From Flavobacteriaceae bacterium EG-1 (GTDB lineage: Bacteria > Bacteroidota > Bacteroidia > Flavobacteriales > Flavobacteriaceae): a stretch of 64,000 nt of DNA. The position numbers and the translations under genes are program-made. Below the pieces are notes generated by a model that was not told the origin of the DNA, ran no database searches, and saw only the letters and a list, made by a program, of their open reading frames with translations. Of the stretch, positions 38,301 through 46,703 are shown piece by piece (the first letter of the stretch is position 1; each line of letters opens with the position of its first letter). Where the stretch lies: positions 124,001 to 188,000 of the forward strand of contig NZ_WJPK01000006.1 of assembly GCF_009649685.1 (NCBI RefSeq), given 5' to 3'.

Positions 38301-38569
38301 ATTCTGAAATTGTTTTAGAAGTGAATCCTGCAAAGGAAGGCAAAGCACGTATTCTTCTACTTAACAAACCAGCTGAAACGACTATAATTTCGCTACACTT
38401 ATATGATTCTGCAGGTCGAATTATAAAGACATTTAATCCGCAAACGGTTGCAACCGGAAACAATACTTATGAGTTACCTATTTCAACGCTACGAGATGGT
38501 TTATACTATATAAGTATAGACTTAAATAATGGCGAATATGAAGCATTAAGTTTGATAATTAAAAATTAA
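35321..38569 (+). CDS. T9SS-exported FG-GAP / Ig-like repeat / PKD protein
   Basis: A 1082-residue protein from ATG 35321; a TTG nine codons earlier is less likely. A long N-terminus with a signal helix (ISGILFLLLIFLSISTIQAQ) is followed by an FG-GAP/VCBS propeller (to about residue 425; loops such as DLDGDGLNDIVTGG and DIDNDGDLDLFQG). Next are five 95-residue PKD/REJ-like beta-sandwich repeats (285 bp each, about 36598-38024) and one canonical PKD domain (SWDFGNDDTSF). The last 80 residues are a type IX secretion sorting domain (LHLYDSAGRIIKTF, GLYYISI). It is therefore an extracellular or surface-anchored adhesin or glycan-binding protein. No catalytic motif is visible. Confidence 0.9.
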   Translation: MNTKYTNRFKNNILKPITAYFKIKDKPLKISGILFLLLIFLSISTIQAQCSSEPFPNQWTVHEYQTNPYTAIYTFARYDLDGDGLNDIVTGGWWYKNSGNASDNWTKNTIGRNFGNIAHVHDFDNDGDMDLLGTTLGPSGKEYQSVQLVWAENDGTGIFTLHTNLPTITSSWSEPFLAGLAGGNFGTGGTYQMAINWNGAEKTHEPIQLLTPTANPTTGTWSLEDISNDSSGEDLQAADIDNDGDLDLFQGVNWLENNGSGVFTTHSTGLSYGSTPDRAQLADFDKDGDLDAVVGQLGYGSDPNRYDLAWFEAPEDPTETWTKHLLSTDVHGSLSVFAADIDFDGDEDIIVGEWLGSRRLMAFENNLCNNEDWEMHVIDDSPQNWEHHDGARVIDIDNDGDLDIVSNGFKNQKVVRIYENLSSVVANSQPIANAGNNKTITLPTNAITINGTGNDPDGGNISYSWSQTSGPSTANLSNSLTANLTADNLVEGTYIFRLTITDDENDTDFDEMSVTINPEQNTDIPLVNAGSNQTIMLPTNSIILYGSGSDPDGGAITYEWTQISGPNTAVLNNENTTELTASELIEGTYVFRLNITDNENDSAFDDVTLVVSPQENTDLPLANAGSDQTILLPINSITLNGSGSDPDGGTITYEWTQISGPNTAALTNENTTDLTASELIEGTYVFRLTITDNENDSAFDDVTLIVSPQENTDMLIVNAGSDQTILLPTNSITLNGSGSDPDGGTTTFEWTQISGPNTAVLTNENTTDLTASELIEGTYVFRLTITDNENDSAFDDVTLVVSPQENTDILIVNAGSDQTILLPTNSITLNGTGSDSDSGSITFEWTQISGPNTAILTNENTTDLTASELIEGTYVFQLTGADNENQSASDEVSVFVSATNSLNQDPIAILNADVISGPNPLTVHFTGSNSTDDGTIATYSWDFGNDDTSFVENPSYTFTTNGTFEVILTVTDTDGNSNASSISITVTASETTLDSEIVLEVNPAKEGKARILLLNKPAETTIISLHLYDSAGRIIKTFNPQTVATGNNTYELPISTLRDGLYYISIDLNNGEYEALSLIIKN
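36598..38024 (+). repeat. Five tandem 285-bp coding repeats
   Basis: The anchor AAATGC(A/T)GG recurs with its G at 36620, 36905, 37190, 37475 and 37760, exactly 285 bp apart. Repeats 3 and 4 are nearly identical in DNA, while repeat 1 is the most diverged. Each encodes one 95-residue domain of the T9SS protein. Confidence 0.92.
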
Positions 38570-38620
38570 ACTCCTGATATACTGATTTAATTTTAAGAAA
38601 TTTCAAAATCGATTAACACA

Positions 38621-38660
38621 CCTTCTAAACCCTTTAATCACTGCGGATTAGAAGGTTTTT
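38621..38660 (+). terminator. Terminator after T9SS protein
   Basis: Stem CCTTCTAA / TTAGAAGG with a 19-base loop and a following T run, 52 bp after the stop codon. Confidence 0.75.
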
Positions 38661-38763
38661 ATCTTACACTTCATTTGGTTAAAAATTTGCCAAAATCAAT
38701 ATTTACATTAAACCAATCTTCCCTTTCTCAGTCAAAGAAGTGTAATTAATAAAATTTAAACAA

Positions 38764-39207
38764 ATGAAAAAAGCAATAATAGTAATGATGTTATTAGTGG
38801 GTGTAACCACAATAGCACAAGAGCGAAAAGAGAGACCTAATAGAGGTAATATGAAGGATTTAACAGCTGAACAGATTGCTACTCTGCAAACTAAAAAAAT
38901 GACCTTAGCCTTAGATCTATCTAGTAAACAACAAACACAGATTCAAGCTATTAATCTTGAACAAGCTACTATCAGAAAGGCTAAAATGACTGAAAGAAAA
39001 GAGGCTAGAGAAAATGGTGAACGTAAAAAACCAACTAGTGAAGAACGATATGCAATGCAAAATGAACGTTTGGACGCTCAAATTGCTCTTAAGTCTGAAA
39101 TGAAAAGTATTCTTTCTGATGAACAATATAACAAATGGGAGAAAATGAGACACCACAAGAAAAAAAGAGGTGAAGAAAAAGGCAAGAAAAATGCCAAAAG
39201 AAAATAG
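38764..39207 (+). CDS. Spy/CpxP-like or DUF4890-type periplasmic protein
   Basis: A 147-residue exported protein with a signal peptide (IIVMMLLVGVTTIAQ). The mature part is a helical, highly charged segment starting with DLTAEQIATLQTKKMTLALD. This resembles the LTxxQ pattern of Spy/CpxP chaperones and the DUF4890 proteins of Bacteroidota. The end is lysine/glutamate-rich (HHKKKRGEEKGKKNAKRK). It probably acts in the periplasm, perhaps in stress or metal response, which is inference. It is a single-gene unit flanked by hairpins. Confidence 0.7.
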   Translation: MKKAIIVMMLLVGVTTIAQERKERPNRGNMKDLTAEQIATLQTKKMTLALDLSSKQQTQIQAINLEQATIRKAKMTERKEARENGERKKPTSEERYAMQNERLDAQIALKSEMKSILSDEQYNKWEKMRHHKKKRGEEKGKKNAKRK

Positions 39208-39233
39208 GTTGATAGTGAGAGTTGATTGATTGT

Positions 39234-39265
39234 AAAGGCCATCCGTGTATACGGATGGCTTTTTG
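39234..39265. terminator. Hairpin terminator between convergent genes
   Basis: Stem GCCATCCGT / ACGGATGGC with a 4-base loop and flanking A and T runs, between the Spy-like gene and hemL. Confidence 0.85.
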
Positions 39266-39285
39266 TTTCAATTACATTAAAATTT

Positions 39286-40566
39286 TTAAAGAGACAACTG
39301 CTCTACTGCTCTTATTGTAGCGTCTAAATCTTCATATGAAAGTGCATCATTTAAAAAATAACTTTCAAAAGCACTTGGTGGCAGATAAATACCTTGATCC
39401 AACATTCCATGAAAGTACTTCTTAAAAGTATCATTATTACCCTTGGCGGAAGTTTCAAAATTTATAACTGGCTCATCCGTAAAATGCACAGAAATCATAC
39501 TTCCATATCTATTAATTTGATAAGGAATTTTCTTTTCTAATAATGCTTGCTCTAAACCATCATGTAAGTAAGCGGTTTTATTTGCTAGACTTTCAAAAAC
39601 TTCTGGCTTATTATTTAACTCCGTTAACATTGCTAAACCAGCACTCATCGCTAAAGGGTTTCCGCTTAAAGTTCCTGCTTGGTACACTGGGCCATCTGGA
39701 GCCAAATAAGACATTATTTCATTATTTGCTGCAAAAGCACCTACAGGCAAACCTCCACCTATAACTTTACCAAAACACATAATATCTGCATCAATTGCTA
39801 ATGCTTCTTGCGCTCCGCCCTTGCCTAATCTAAAACCTGTCATTACCTCATCAAAAATCAACAGAATATCATTTTGAGTACACAGTAATCTTAATCCTTG
39901 AATAAAATCATCTGATGGAATAATACAGCCCATATTACCGGCTACTGGTTCAATAATAACTGCTGCAATTTCTTTAGAATTAGCGCTCACTAGTGCTTCT
40001 ACACTCGCCAAATCATTATAATTAGCTAATAATGTGTCTTTTGCTGTACCCTGTGTTACCCCTGGGCTATTTGGACTACCAAAAGTAACTGCTCCACTAC
40101 CAGCTTGTATTAAAAAAGAATCTGAATGGCCATGATAACAACCAGCAAACTTAATTATTTTATCTTTTCCTGTATATCCACGAGCTAATCTTACGGCACT
40201 CATACATGCTTCTGTTCCACTATTAACAAATCGAATTTTGTCAATATTTGGCACCATTGAAACTGCTAACCTCGCTAGCTCAGTCTCTATTTCTGTAGGC
40301 ATACCAAAAGAAGTTCCTTTTTTAGCTTTATCAACAACTGCATTAATTACCGGTTCATAAGCATGACCTAATATTAAAGGACCCCAAGATGCTATATAAT
40401 CAATCAATCGATTATCATCCTCATCATAGAGATAAGCCCCTTTCGCTTCTTTAACAAATATTGGAGTACCACCTACGGATTTAAATGCGCGAACTGGGGA
40501 ATTTACGCCACCAGGTATATACTTTTTAGCTTCTGAGAATAAAGCACTACTACGTTTATAAATCAT
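39286..40566 (-). CDS. hemL: Glutamate-1-semialdehyde 2,1-aminomutase
   Basis: PLP enzyme that moves the amino group of glutamate-1-semialdehyde to form 5-aminolevulinate, the tetrapyrrole precursor. The 426-residue length is standard. The start is [20 protein letters not shown]. The PLP aspartate is in [19 protein letters not shown]. The catalytic lysine is in [16 protein letters not shown], and [17 protein letters not shown] binds the phosphate. No other heme genes are adjacent. Confidence 0.96.
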   Translation of the reverse strand: MIYKRSSALFSEAKKYIPGGVNSPVRAFKSVGGTPIFVKEAKGAYLYDEDDNRLIDYIASWGPLILGHAYEPVINAVVDKAKKGTSFGMPTEIETELARLAVSMVPNIDKIRFVNSGTEACMSAVRLARGYTGKDKIIKFAGCYHGHSDSFLIQAGSGAVTFGSPNSPGVTQGTAKDTLLANYNDLASVEALVSANSKEIAAVIIEPVAGNMGCIIPSDDFIQGLRLLCTQNDILLIFDEVMTGFRLGKGGAQEALAIDADIMCFGKVIGGGLPVGAFAANNEIMSYLAPDGPVYQAGTLSGNPLAMSAGLAMLTELNNKPEVFESLANKTAYLHDGLEQALLEKKIPYQINRYGSMISVHFTDEPVINFETSAKGNNDTFKKYFHGMLDQGIYLPPSAFESYFLNDALSYEDLDATIRAVEQLSL

Positions 40567-40629
40567 TATAAAATATCTTGAATTACCTTAGTTTTGGAAT
40601 TTGTATATAAACTAATTTTAGTTTAAAAA

Positions 40630-41466
40630 TTAATCAAGTTCAACAATAATTTGTTGACCGATTGCAAGATTAGTATTATTCATTTTATTTAGTCGCTTCA
40701 ATTCTTCTACAGATATTGCATATTTTCTAGAAATTGAATACAAAGTATCTCCTTGTTGTACCGTATGAATATTAGCTACACTGTTAAGTCCAGATGAAGC
40801 AACTACAATATCACTTCTAACTTCGGTATTTAAATCATACTGATACAATTTATATTTTTCAATTAGGGATATTAATTTTTGGGGATATTTTTTATCAGTA
40901 GCATACCCTGCTTTACTAAGACCTTTTGCCCATTTCTTATAATCATAAGGTTTAAAATCAAACAAAAAGGCATATCGCGAACGTGATGTTAAAAAATGAC
41001 TATGATCTCGGTATGAATACATCGGATGATTATATTTTCGAAAACACTCACCTTTTTCATCATCATCATGAAAGTCATAATCTCCTTGCCAACCTGTGTG
41101 ACATTTTATTCCAAAGTGGTTATTGGTTTTAGCAGCTAACTCACCTTTTCCGAATCCACTTTCAAGTAGACCTTGTGCTAATGTTATACTTGCAGGAATT
41201 CCGAAAGCCTTCATCTCAAATTGAGCAATTTCAGAAAATTCGGCTATATAATCCGAAATAGAATTTATTTCGAATTTTTGAAATCTCCCAGAATCTTCTG
41301 GCAACGGATAAAGTCCTTCCTCTTTATCTCTATTACGATTACTTTCTTTATCTACAACCACTTTAGGGCCACGTTTACTAGGATCAGAATAGGTTACTTT
41401 TTGTTTCACTTTACAACTGGAAACAGAAATTATTATAACACAAAACAAAATTAACTTGTTAATCAT
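40630..41466 (-). CDS. N-acetylglucosaminidase / LysM lipoprotein
   Basis: A 278-residue lipoprotein (KLILFCVIIISVSSC, cysteine 18). A mannosyl-glycoprotein endo-beta-N-acetylglucosaminidase (GH73-like) domain covers about residues 75-215. It includes PASITLAQGLLESGFGKGEL (catalytic glutamate) and NNHFGIKCHTGWQGDY. A C-terminal LysM motif follows (HTVQQGDTLYSISRKYAIS, about 232-276). It likely cleaves peptidoglycan glycan strands in the periplasm and binds them through LysM. It overlaps the upstream deaminase gene by 4 bp. Confidence 0.93.
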   Translation of the reverse strand: MINKLILFCVIIISVSSCKVKQKVTYSDPSKRGPKVVVDKESNRNRDKEEGLYPLPEDSGRFQKFEINSISDYIAEFSEIAQFEMKAFGIPASITLAQGLLESGFGKGELAAKTNNHFGIKCHTGWQGDYDFHDDDEKGECFRKYNHPMYSYRDHSHFLTSRSRYAFLFDFKPYDYKKWAKGLSKAGYATDKKYPQKLISLIEKYKLYQYDLNTEVRSDIVVASSGLNSVANIHTVQQGDTLYSISRKYAISVEELKRLNKMNNTNLAIGQQIIVELD

Positions 41467-42386
41467 ATAGCGATTAATGGTTTGTTCTTTTTTTCTAAAA
41501 TTAAATTCATACCTGCGATACCTTGCAAACCACCAGTATGAAGTGCTAAAATTTGGGTGCCGGGTTTAAAATAGTTTTTTTCTATCTTATCTAATATTCC
41601 ATAAATCATCTTTCCGGTATACACTGGATCTAACAAAATTCCAGTTTTCAACTTAAAATTATTTATGAATTGTACCAGTTCATCATTTACTTTAGCATAT
41701 CCACCAAAATGATAATCTGTAATTAATTCCCAATTCTCCTTAAGCACAAACTTACAAATATCTTCTTTTAAAAAATCACCCTTTAGAGCTGAAAAACCTA
41801 ATACTATTTGTTTTTCATTACTAGAATTAATAACTCCAGCGATTGTACCCCCAGTTCCTACAGGACAACAAACAACATCAAAATTAAGCCCCTTTTTATC
41901 TAAAATCTCCTCACAACCTTTTACAGCTAAGTTATTTGTACCTCCCTCCGGCAATAAATAAAACCTACCGAATTCTTTTATTAAATCATTGATAAAATGC
42001 TCTTCTCCCTTATTTCTGTATCTACTTCTCGAGACAAACTTCAATTGCATTCCATGCTTATGAGCCAATTTTAAAGTAGGATTTTCAAGAAAACTATCTT
42101 TTAGCTCTTCGCCACGAATTACGCCTATTGTTTGTAATCCATTTTCTTTTCCTGCACATGCAGTGGCCGCAATATGATTAGAATAAGCCCCACCAAATGT
42201 TAATAGTGATTGATATTTCTTTTCTTGCGCCGTTATTAAATTATATTTTAATTTCCGATACTTATTACCAGATATAATAGGGTGCAACAAATCTTCTCGC
42301 TTAATAAAAAGTGAAATTTTTTGCTTTTCTAAAATTGAAAGGTGAACTTCTTGAATTTTACTCAACACTTTGGATATTATACCCAA
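41463..42386 (-). CDS. ACC deaminase / D-cysteine desulfhydrase family PLP enzyme
   Basis: About 307 residues of the tryptophan-synthase-beta fold. The PLP lysine is in SGNKYRKLKYNLITA. The cofactor phosphate loop is CPVGTGGTIAGVI, and FGGAYSNHIAATA binds substrate. It breaks down 1-aminocyclopropane-1-carboxylate or D-cysteine; flavobacterial members are more likely D-cysteine desulfhydrases. No in-frame ATG precedes the conserved part. TTG 42386, GTG 42368 and TTG 42365 are the options, and the first overlaps the upstream gene by 10 bp. Confidence 0.88.
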   Translation of the reverse strand: MGIISKVLSKIQEVHLSILEKQKISLFIKREDLLHPIISGNKYRKLKYNLITAQEKKYQSLLTFGGAYSNHIAATACAGKENGLQTIGVIRGEELKDSFLENPTLKLAHKHGMQLKFVSRSRYRNKGEEHFINDLIKEFGRFYLLPEGGTNNLAVKGCEEILDKKGLNFDVVCCPVGTGGTIAGVINSSNEKQIVLGFSALKGDFLKEDICKFVLKENWELITDYHFGGYAKVNDELVQFINNFKLKTGILLDPVYTGKMIYGILDKIEKNYFKPGTQILALHTGGLQGIAGMNLILEKKNKPLIAI

Positions 42387-42706
42387 AGATATTTAATAAA
42401 GCTAAATGGTGAGCGCTTATTTATGTAGTCTAGATTATCTTCATGAAGATAAGCTTCGCGTTCAAAGCTTAAATTTTGATAACCTTGGTAACGGTCTAAA
42501 TAATAAATAGATTTAATAATCCATTCGGTCAAGTAAATAATATAAAATGGAATTACCAACAGCTCTAATTGCTGTTTAAGGTGAATTTTCTCATGATTAA
42601 TTAAAATTACATCGCTTTTTAATGAATCATTTTTTAATATAATAAATGGCCATAGTGAAAGCCCCACGTAATTTTTTCGAAAAAAATGTTTAAAAACTAA
42701 AATCAT
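42377..42706 (-). CDS. Small membrane protein with HExxH motif
   Basis: A 109-residue protein from ATG 42706 (a GTG nine codons earlier is less likely). Residues 38-42 are HEKIH, the zinc-binding HExxH signature. It is followed by a hydrophobic helix (about 49-70) and then FEREAY at 81-86, whose glutamates could supply a third ligand. This is the minimal layout of an M56/BlaR1-like gluzincin, but the usual surrounding helices are missing. It may be an active mini-protease or a remnant. Its stop overlaps the start of the PLP deaminase gene. Confidence 0.7.
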   Translation of the reverse strand: MILVFKHFFRKNYVGLSLWPFIILKNDSLKSDVILINHEKIHLKQQLELLVIPFYIIYLTEWIIKSIYYLDRYQGYQNLSFEREAYLHEDNLDYINKRSPFSFIKYLWV

Positions 42707-42898
42707 AATCTGACAATAAAACGCTCCTAACACAAGATAATTGTTAAAAAACTAAGCAATTTAGTAAACCAAGAATCTTGCCAACTATTTTTCCAATTGA
42801 TATTTTTAAAGTAATTCTCCATTAAAACTAAGACTTTAAAAAGATGAAACCGATATCGTTAACAAAATTTCAACTAATTTTATATGGATTCTTATTAG

Positions 42899-43069
<171 letters not shown>

Positions 43070-43163
43070 TGATCGTTAAGAATATCATTTTATTATGATT
43101 CGGCATAGTTTTTGAAGCTAATTCTCATAGAACAAACTGAATCTAATTCTAAAATTATCTGCT

Positions 43164-43730
43164 ATGAAAAAACTTAGAAATTTAACACTACCAGTAATGG
43201 TTTTAATGCTTTTAGCTTCTTGTACTTCAGTCCGTGTATTATCTGATTATGATAAAGAAGTAAACTTTAACGCTTATAAAACGTATGCTTTTTACAAAAC
43301 AGGCATTGACAAGGCACATATTTCTGATTTAGATAAAAAAAGAATTTTAAGAGCTATTGAATCCGAAATGGAAACTCGGGGGTTTGTAAAATCTGAAGAT
43401 CCAGACATATTAGTAAGCATTTTTACAAAAGAAAAAGAACAAGTAGACATTTACAACAACTACTGGGGTGGCGGCTTTGGCTGGGGATGGAGCCCATTTT
43501 TTTATGGTGGTTATGGCCCAGGTTGGGGTGGCAACAATATCCAAAGCAGAACAGAAGGTTCACTTTATATTGATTTAATTGATGCTAAAGACAAAGAATT
43601 AGTTTGGCAAGGTAAAGGCATTGGCAATCTTGGAAACACTTCCAAAATAGAAAAGAAAGAGGCGCGAATTAAAGAATTTGTAACTGAAATTCTAGAAGCC
43701 TACCCTCCTTCGATAGAAACTTCAAAATAA
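43164..43730 (+). CDS. DUF4136 domain lipoprotein
   Basis: A 188-residue lipoprotein (LTLPVMVLMLLASC, cysteine 20). The DUF4136 domain begins at YDKEVNFNAYKTYAFYKTG. It has DPDILVSIFT, a glycine/tryptophan-rich loop (YWGGGFGWGWSPFFYGG) and EGSLYIDLIDAKDKELVWQG. Found in many Bacteroidota, it is anchored in the outer or inner membrane; its function is not established. It is followed by a terminator. Confidence 0.93.
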   Translation: MKKLRNLTLPVMVLMLLASCTSVRVLSDYDKEVNFNAYKTYAFYKTGIDKAHISDLDKKRILRAIESEMETRGFVKSEDPDILVSIFTKEKEQVDIYNNYWGGGFGWGWSPFFYGGYGPGWGGNNIQSRTEGSLYIDLIDAKDKELVWQGKGIGNLGNTSKIEKKEARIKEFVTEILEAYPPSIETSK

Positions 43731-43747
43731 ATACTTTAACATTATAT

Positions 43748-43785
43748 TAAAAAGCCTCCTATTTATTGATAGGTGGCTTTTTTTG
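43748..43785 (+). terminator. Terminator after DUF4136 gene
   Basis: Stem AAAAAGCC-TCCTAT with ATAGGTGGCTTTTT (one mismatch), then a T run. Confidence 0.8.
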
Positions 43786-43823
43786 TAACTTTCGCTGAGA
43801 ACTACCAAACCATATATCAGCAG

Positions 43824-45095
43824 ATGAAATATTTATTTTCCACTATTATTTACCTATCAGTAGTACAAATCGTATTTTCTCAAAAAAAGTACAATCCAAA
43901 TTATGACGAAAGTAAAGTTCCCCAATTTAATATCACAAACCCTTTAGTAACCTTTGATGGCGAAAAAATAAACTCAACTGCGGAATGGTATCAGATACGA
44001 AGACCAGAACTTTATACTTTCTTTGAAGAAAGCGTCTATGGTAAAATACCAGAGAAAATTGACGAGCTTAATTTTGAAACTATAGAGCAAAGTGAATATG
44101 CTATTAATAATAAAGCTTCTCGTAAACAGGTAAAAATTACAATTAGCAAAAATAATAAGTCTATCAGTTACACAGTTTTAATATACTTGCCAAAAGGGAA
44201 AACTAAAGCTCCAATTTTTCTTAGCACCAACTTTAGAGGAAATCACACGATAAATGCAGACCCAAATATTATTTTAACAGATGCATGGGTTCCAAACACC
44301 AAAGAACTTGGCATTACAGACCATAAAGCCCAAGAATCTTCTCGAGGAACTAGAACTCACCGATGGCCAGTTGAAAAAATTATAGATGGTGGCTTTGGGT
44401 TAGCAACTATTTATTATGGAGAAATTGATCCAGACAAAAACGACTTTACTGATGGAATACACAATTTATTCTATAGAGAAGGTCAAAAAAAACCTAAACC
44501 CAATGAATGGGGAAGTATCACAGCTTGGGCTTTTGCATTAAGTAAAACTTTAGATTATTTTGAGACTGACCCAGCTATTGATGAGAAAAGAACAATAGTT
44601 TTCGGACATTCAAGATTGGGAAAAACATCGCTGTGGGCAGGAGCATCTGATGATAGATTTGCGGGTGTTATTTCTAACGATTCTGGTTGTGGAGGTGCTA
44701 CACTCTCAAAACGAAAATTCGGTGAAACCATAGCAATTATAAACAATGCGTTTCCACATTGGTTTAGTGATACGTTTAATAAATATATTGAAAACGAATC
44801 TGCATTACCTGTTGACCAACACGAATTACTTGCACTTATAGCCCCGAGACCACTGTATGTTGCTAGTGCACAAGATGACAAATGGGCGGATCCTAAAGGT
44901 GAATTCCTATCAGCTCATTACGCATCAGCCGTTTATAATTTATTTGAAAAGGAAGGAGTTTCTTCAACTAAAATGCCAATAGTAAATGAACCAATACAAA
45001 ATACGGTAGCATATCATATTAGAACTGGCAAACACGATGTTACAGATTTTGACTGGGAACAATATATTAAATGGGCAAAGAAATATATTGAATGA
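43824..45095 (+). CDS. CE15-like glucuronoyl esterase
   Basis: An alpha/beta hydrolase of 423 residues from ATG 43824 with a signal peptide (YLFSTIIYLSVVQIVFSQ). The catalytic serine is S263 in GHSRLGK, followed by the family block GVISNDSGCGGATLSKRKFG. The histidine is in YHIRTGKHDVTDFDW near the end. Bacterial CE15 enzymes cleave the ester between lignin and 4-O-methyl-glucuronic acid of xylan, and some act on other uronic esters. It is expected in the periplasm. It is convergent with the DUF4230 gene, stop codons abutting. Confidence 0.85.
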   Translation: MKYLFSTIIYLSVVQIVFSQKKYNPNYDESKVPQFNITNPLVTFDGEKINSTAEWYQIRRPELYTFFEESVYGKIPEKIDELNFETIEQSEYAINNKASRKQVKITISKNNKSISYTVLIYLPKGKTKAPIFLSTNFRGNHTINADPNIILTDAWVPNTKELGITDHKAQESSRGTRTHRWPVEKIIDGGFGLATIYYGEIDPDKNDFTDGIHNLFYREGQKKPKPNEWGSITAWAFALSKTLDYFETDPAIDEKRTIVFGHSRLGKTSLWAGASDDRFAGVISNDSGCGGATLSKRKFGETIAIINNAFPHWFSDTFNKYIENESALPVDQHELLALIAPRPLYVASAQDDKWADPKGEFLSAHYASAVYNLFEKEGVSSTKMPIVNEPIQNTVAYHIRTGKHDVTDFDWEQYIKWAKKYIE

Positions 45096-45710
45096 TTAAT
45101 CTTTAAGCAATAAATCTTGTACGCCAGAATCCAAAGTTTCTCCCAAATATTCCAATTTCCATTCCATAGAATTAGTTAAAATATAAAACTTTTGTAGCTC
45201 ACTTAAAAGGCGATTCTGAGCATTAATTTTTAAAGAAGAAGCTTCTACTTTTTTCAATAAAGATTTATTTACATTCTTTTTTATTCGGTTATAATCTCGC
45301 TCATCAAAAGGATTAAAATAATCTGCTGTAACATCGTAGTATTCAAAATCTGGATTGATTTTCACCTCCGCTTCTGGAATGTTTTTAATTCTTAAAATTT
45401 TATTATCTTGATCTATTTCAAAGTTTATTTTAGACAAATCATAAGCCACTGTCACCTCTGCATTTACAACAACCAAAGCCTTTTTATTCGCAGATATTAG
45501 AGACCCAAAAAGCAATTGAGAATCTTTATAATTATATACTTCAGCAAAATGGCCTTCAGTTACCACCAACTTTGAAACATTTTCTATTTGCTTTTGAAGC
45601 AACATTGAATTTTCTTGAAGTATCGTTTTTTCCTCTTTGCTATCTACACACGACCTAAAAATAAATACCGTAACTAATGCAATTACAACTCCAAATATTA
45701 TTTTTTTCAT
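45096..45710 (-). CDS. DUF4230 domain protein
   Basis: A 204-residue protein with an N-terminal membrane anchor (IIFGVVIALVTVFIF) and a cysteine right after it. The DUF4230 domain starts at SKLVVTEGHFAEVYNYKDSQ and contains AEVTVAYDLSKINFEID and NPFDERDYNRIKKNVNKSLL. It is probably periplasmic. No biochemical function is known for the family. It stands alone downstream of the GSCFA/TPR/alaS series. Confidence 0.9.
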   Translation of the reverse strand: MKKIIFGVVIALVTVFIFRSCVDSKEEKTILQENSMLLQKQIENVSKLVVTEGHFAEVYNYKDSQLLFGSLISANKKALVVVNAEVTVAYDLSKINFEIDQDNKILRIKNIPEAEVKINPDFEYYDVTADYFNPFDERDYNRIKKNVNKSLLKKVEASSLKINAQNRLLSELQKFYILTNSMEWKLEYLGETLDSGVQDLLLKD

Positions 45711-45758
45711 AACAACCTATGTGTTTAAGCTCCTAAATTAAGCGTGGCAACATCTAAT

Positions 45759-46703
45759 CTAAAAAAGCATAAAAGGATATGCTTCTTTAAGATACGCAAT
45801 TTTCTTTTCGAGCGCCTTTTCAAATTTTTTATGTTGTTCTGAATCAGGATTAAATGGTCGATGCTTCAAATCTCTTTGTACCGCTTCTATTTTATCCATT
45901 ATTGGAAATTCAGCATCAGAAATCCAAGTGTTTTTAAACCGTTCCCATATGTAGTCTACCGCCAATTTGTTAGGATGAACCATATCTGTTTTATAAAAAC
46001 GATAGTCTCGTAATTCATCCATCATTATTTCATATGAAGGAAAATAAATGGTATCAATCTGATTAATTATCTGATGAATGGCTGTTATTAAATGTGCTTT
46101 ACTTCTCTGATTTTCAACGAAACCATCTTTTAAATGACGTACAGGTGAAACCGTAAAAATTATTTGCACATTGTTGTTTAGAGTATGAATTTTATCAATA
46201 CAATTTTTCAAACAATTTGAAACAGTTTTTACACTTAGAATCTCTTTTTCAAACTCCTTTTGTGGTATTTTGTGACAATTTGAAACTATATTGTCATTTT
46301 TCACCTTTCGATAAACCCAAGAAGTTCCTAGGGTTATTGCAATATGTGAGGCATTTTTAATATGTATATATGTAGCTTCTAATGCTGAATTTAATTGCTG
46401 TATCAGCTTCTCTTTGGATACATCACTTAAATCGGAATGTACATCAAAACAATGCCAACGTTCATTATAAAAAAAAACATCCTTTTCTGAATAAAACGAT
46501 TTATTTACACCTCGTTCTATTAAATTTTCAATAGCTAATGGATGAAATAAAATGCCAAATGGATTTTGAACAGATTTAAATTTGTAATACTCAAATTTAT
46601 TTCCAATATGTTCCGAAAAACAAGATCCTAAAAACAATAATTGACTATTATAGTCAATTTGATTTAGCTCCTTTTTCAAATGTAATTTGGTTTGTAATTT
46701 CAT
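45759..46703 (-). CDS. GSCFA domain protein
   Basis: A 314-residue protein named for the signature LLFLGSCFSEHIG (residues 22-34). It belongs to an SGNH-like hydrolase/esterase superfamily. HVAITLGTSWVYR (here HIAITLGTSWVYR) and IIFTVSPVRHLKDGFVENQRS are further family blocks. VHPNKLAVDYIWERF near residue 248 could supply the catalytic Asp/His-type residues. Some relatives act on polysaccharide acetyl groups, but the substrate is not known. It overlaps the TPR lipoprotein gene by 4 bp, so translation is coupled. Confidence 0.92.
   Translation of the reverse strand: MKLQTKLHLKKELNQIDYNSQLLFLGSCFSEHIGNKFEYYKFKSVQNPFGILFHPLAIENLIERGVNKSFYSEKDVFFYNERWHCFDVHSDLSDVSKEKLIQQLNSALEATYIHIKNASHIAITLGTSWVYRKVKNDNIVSNCHKIPQKEFEKEILSVKTVSNCLKNCIDKIHTLNNNVQIIFTVSPVRHLKDGFVENQRSKAHLITAIHQIINQIDTIYFPSYEIMMDELRDYRFYKTDMVHPNKLAVDYIWERFKNTWISDAEFPIMDKIEAVQRDLKHRPFNPDSEQHKKFEKALEKKIAYLKEAYPFMLF

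Noticed and set aside
36916-38463. Antisense ORFs of 84-92 codons within the T9SS protein gene
   Set aside because: They recur because the underlying DNA repeats; each mirrors the same 285-bp unit and has no independent features.
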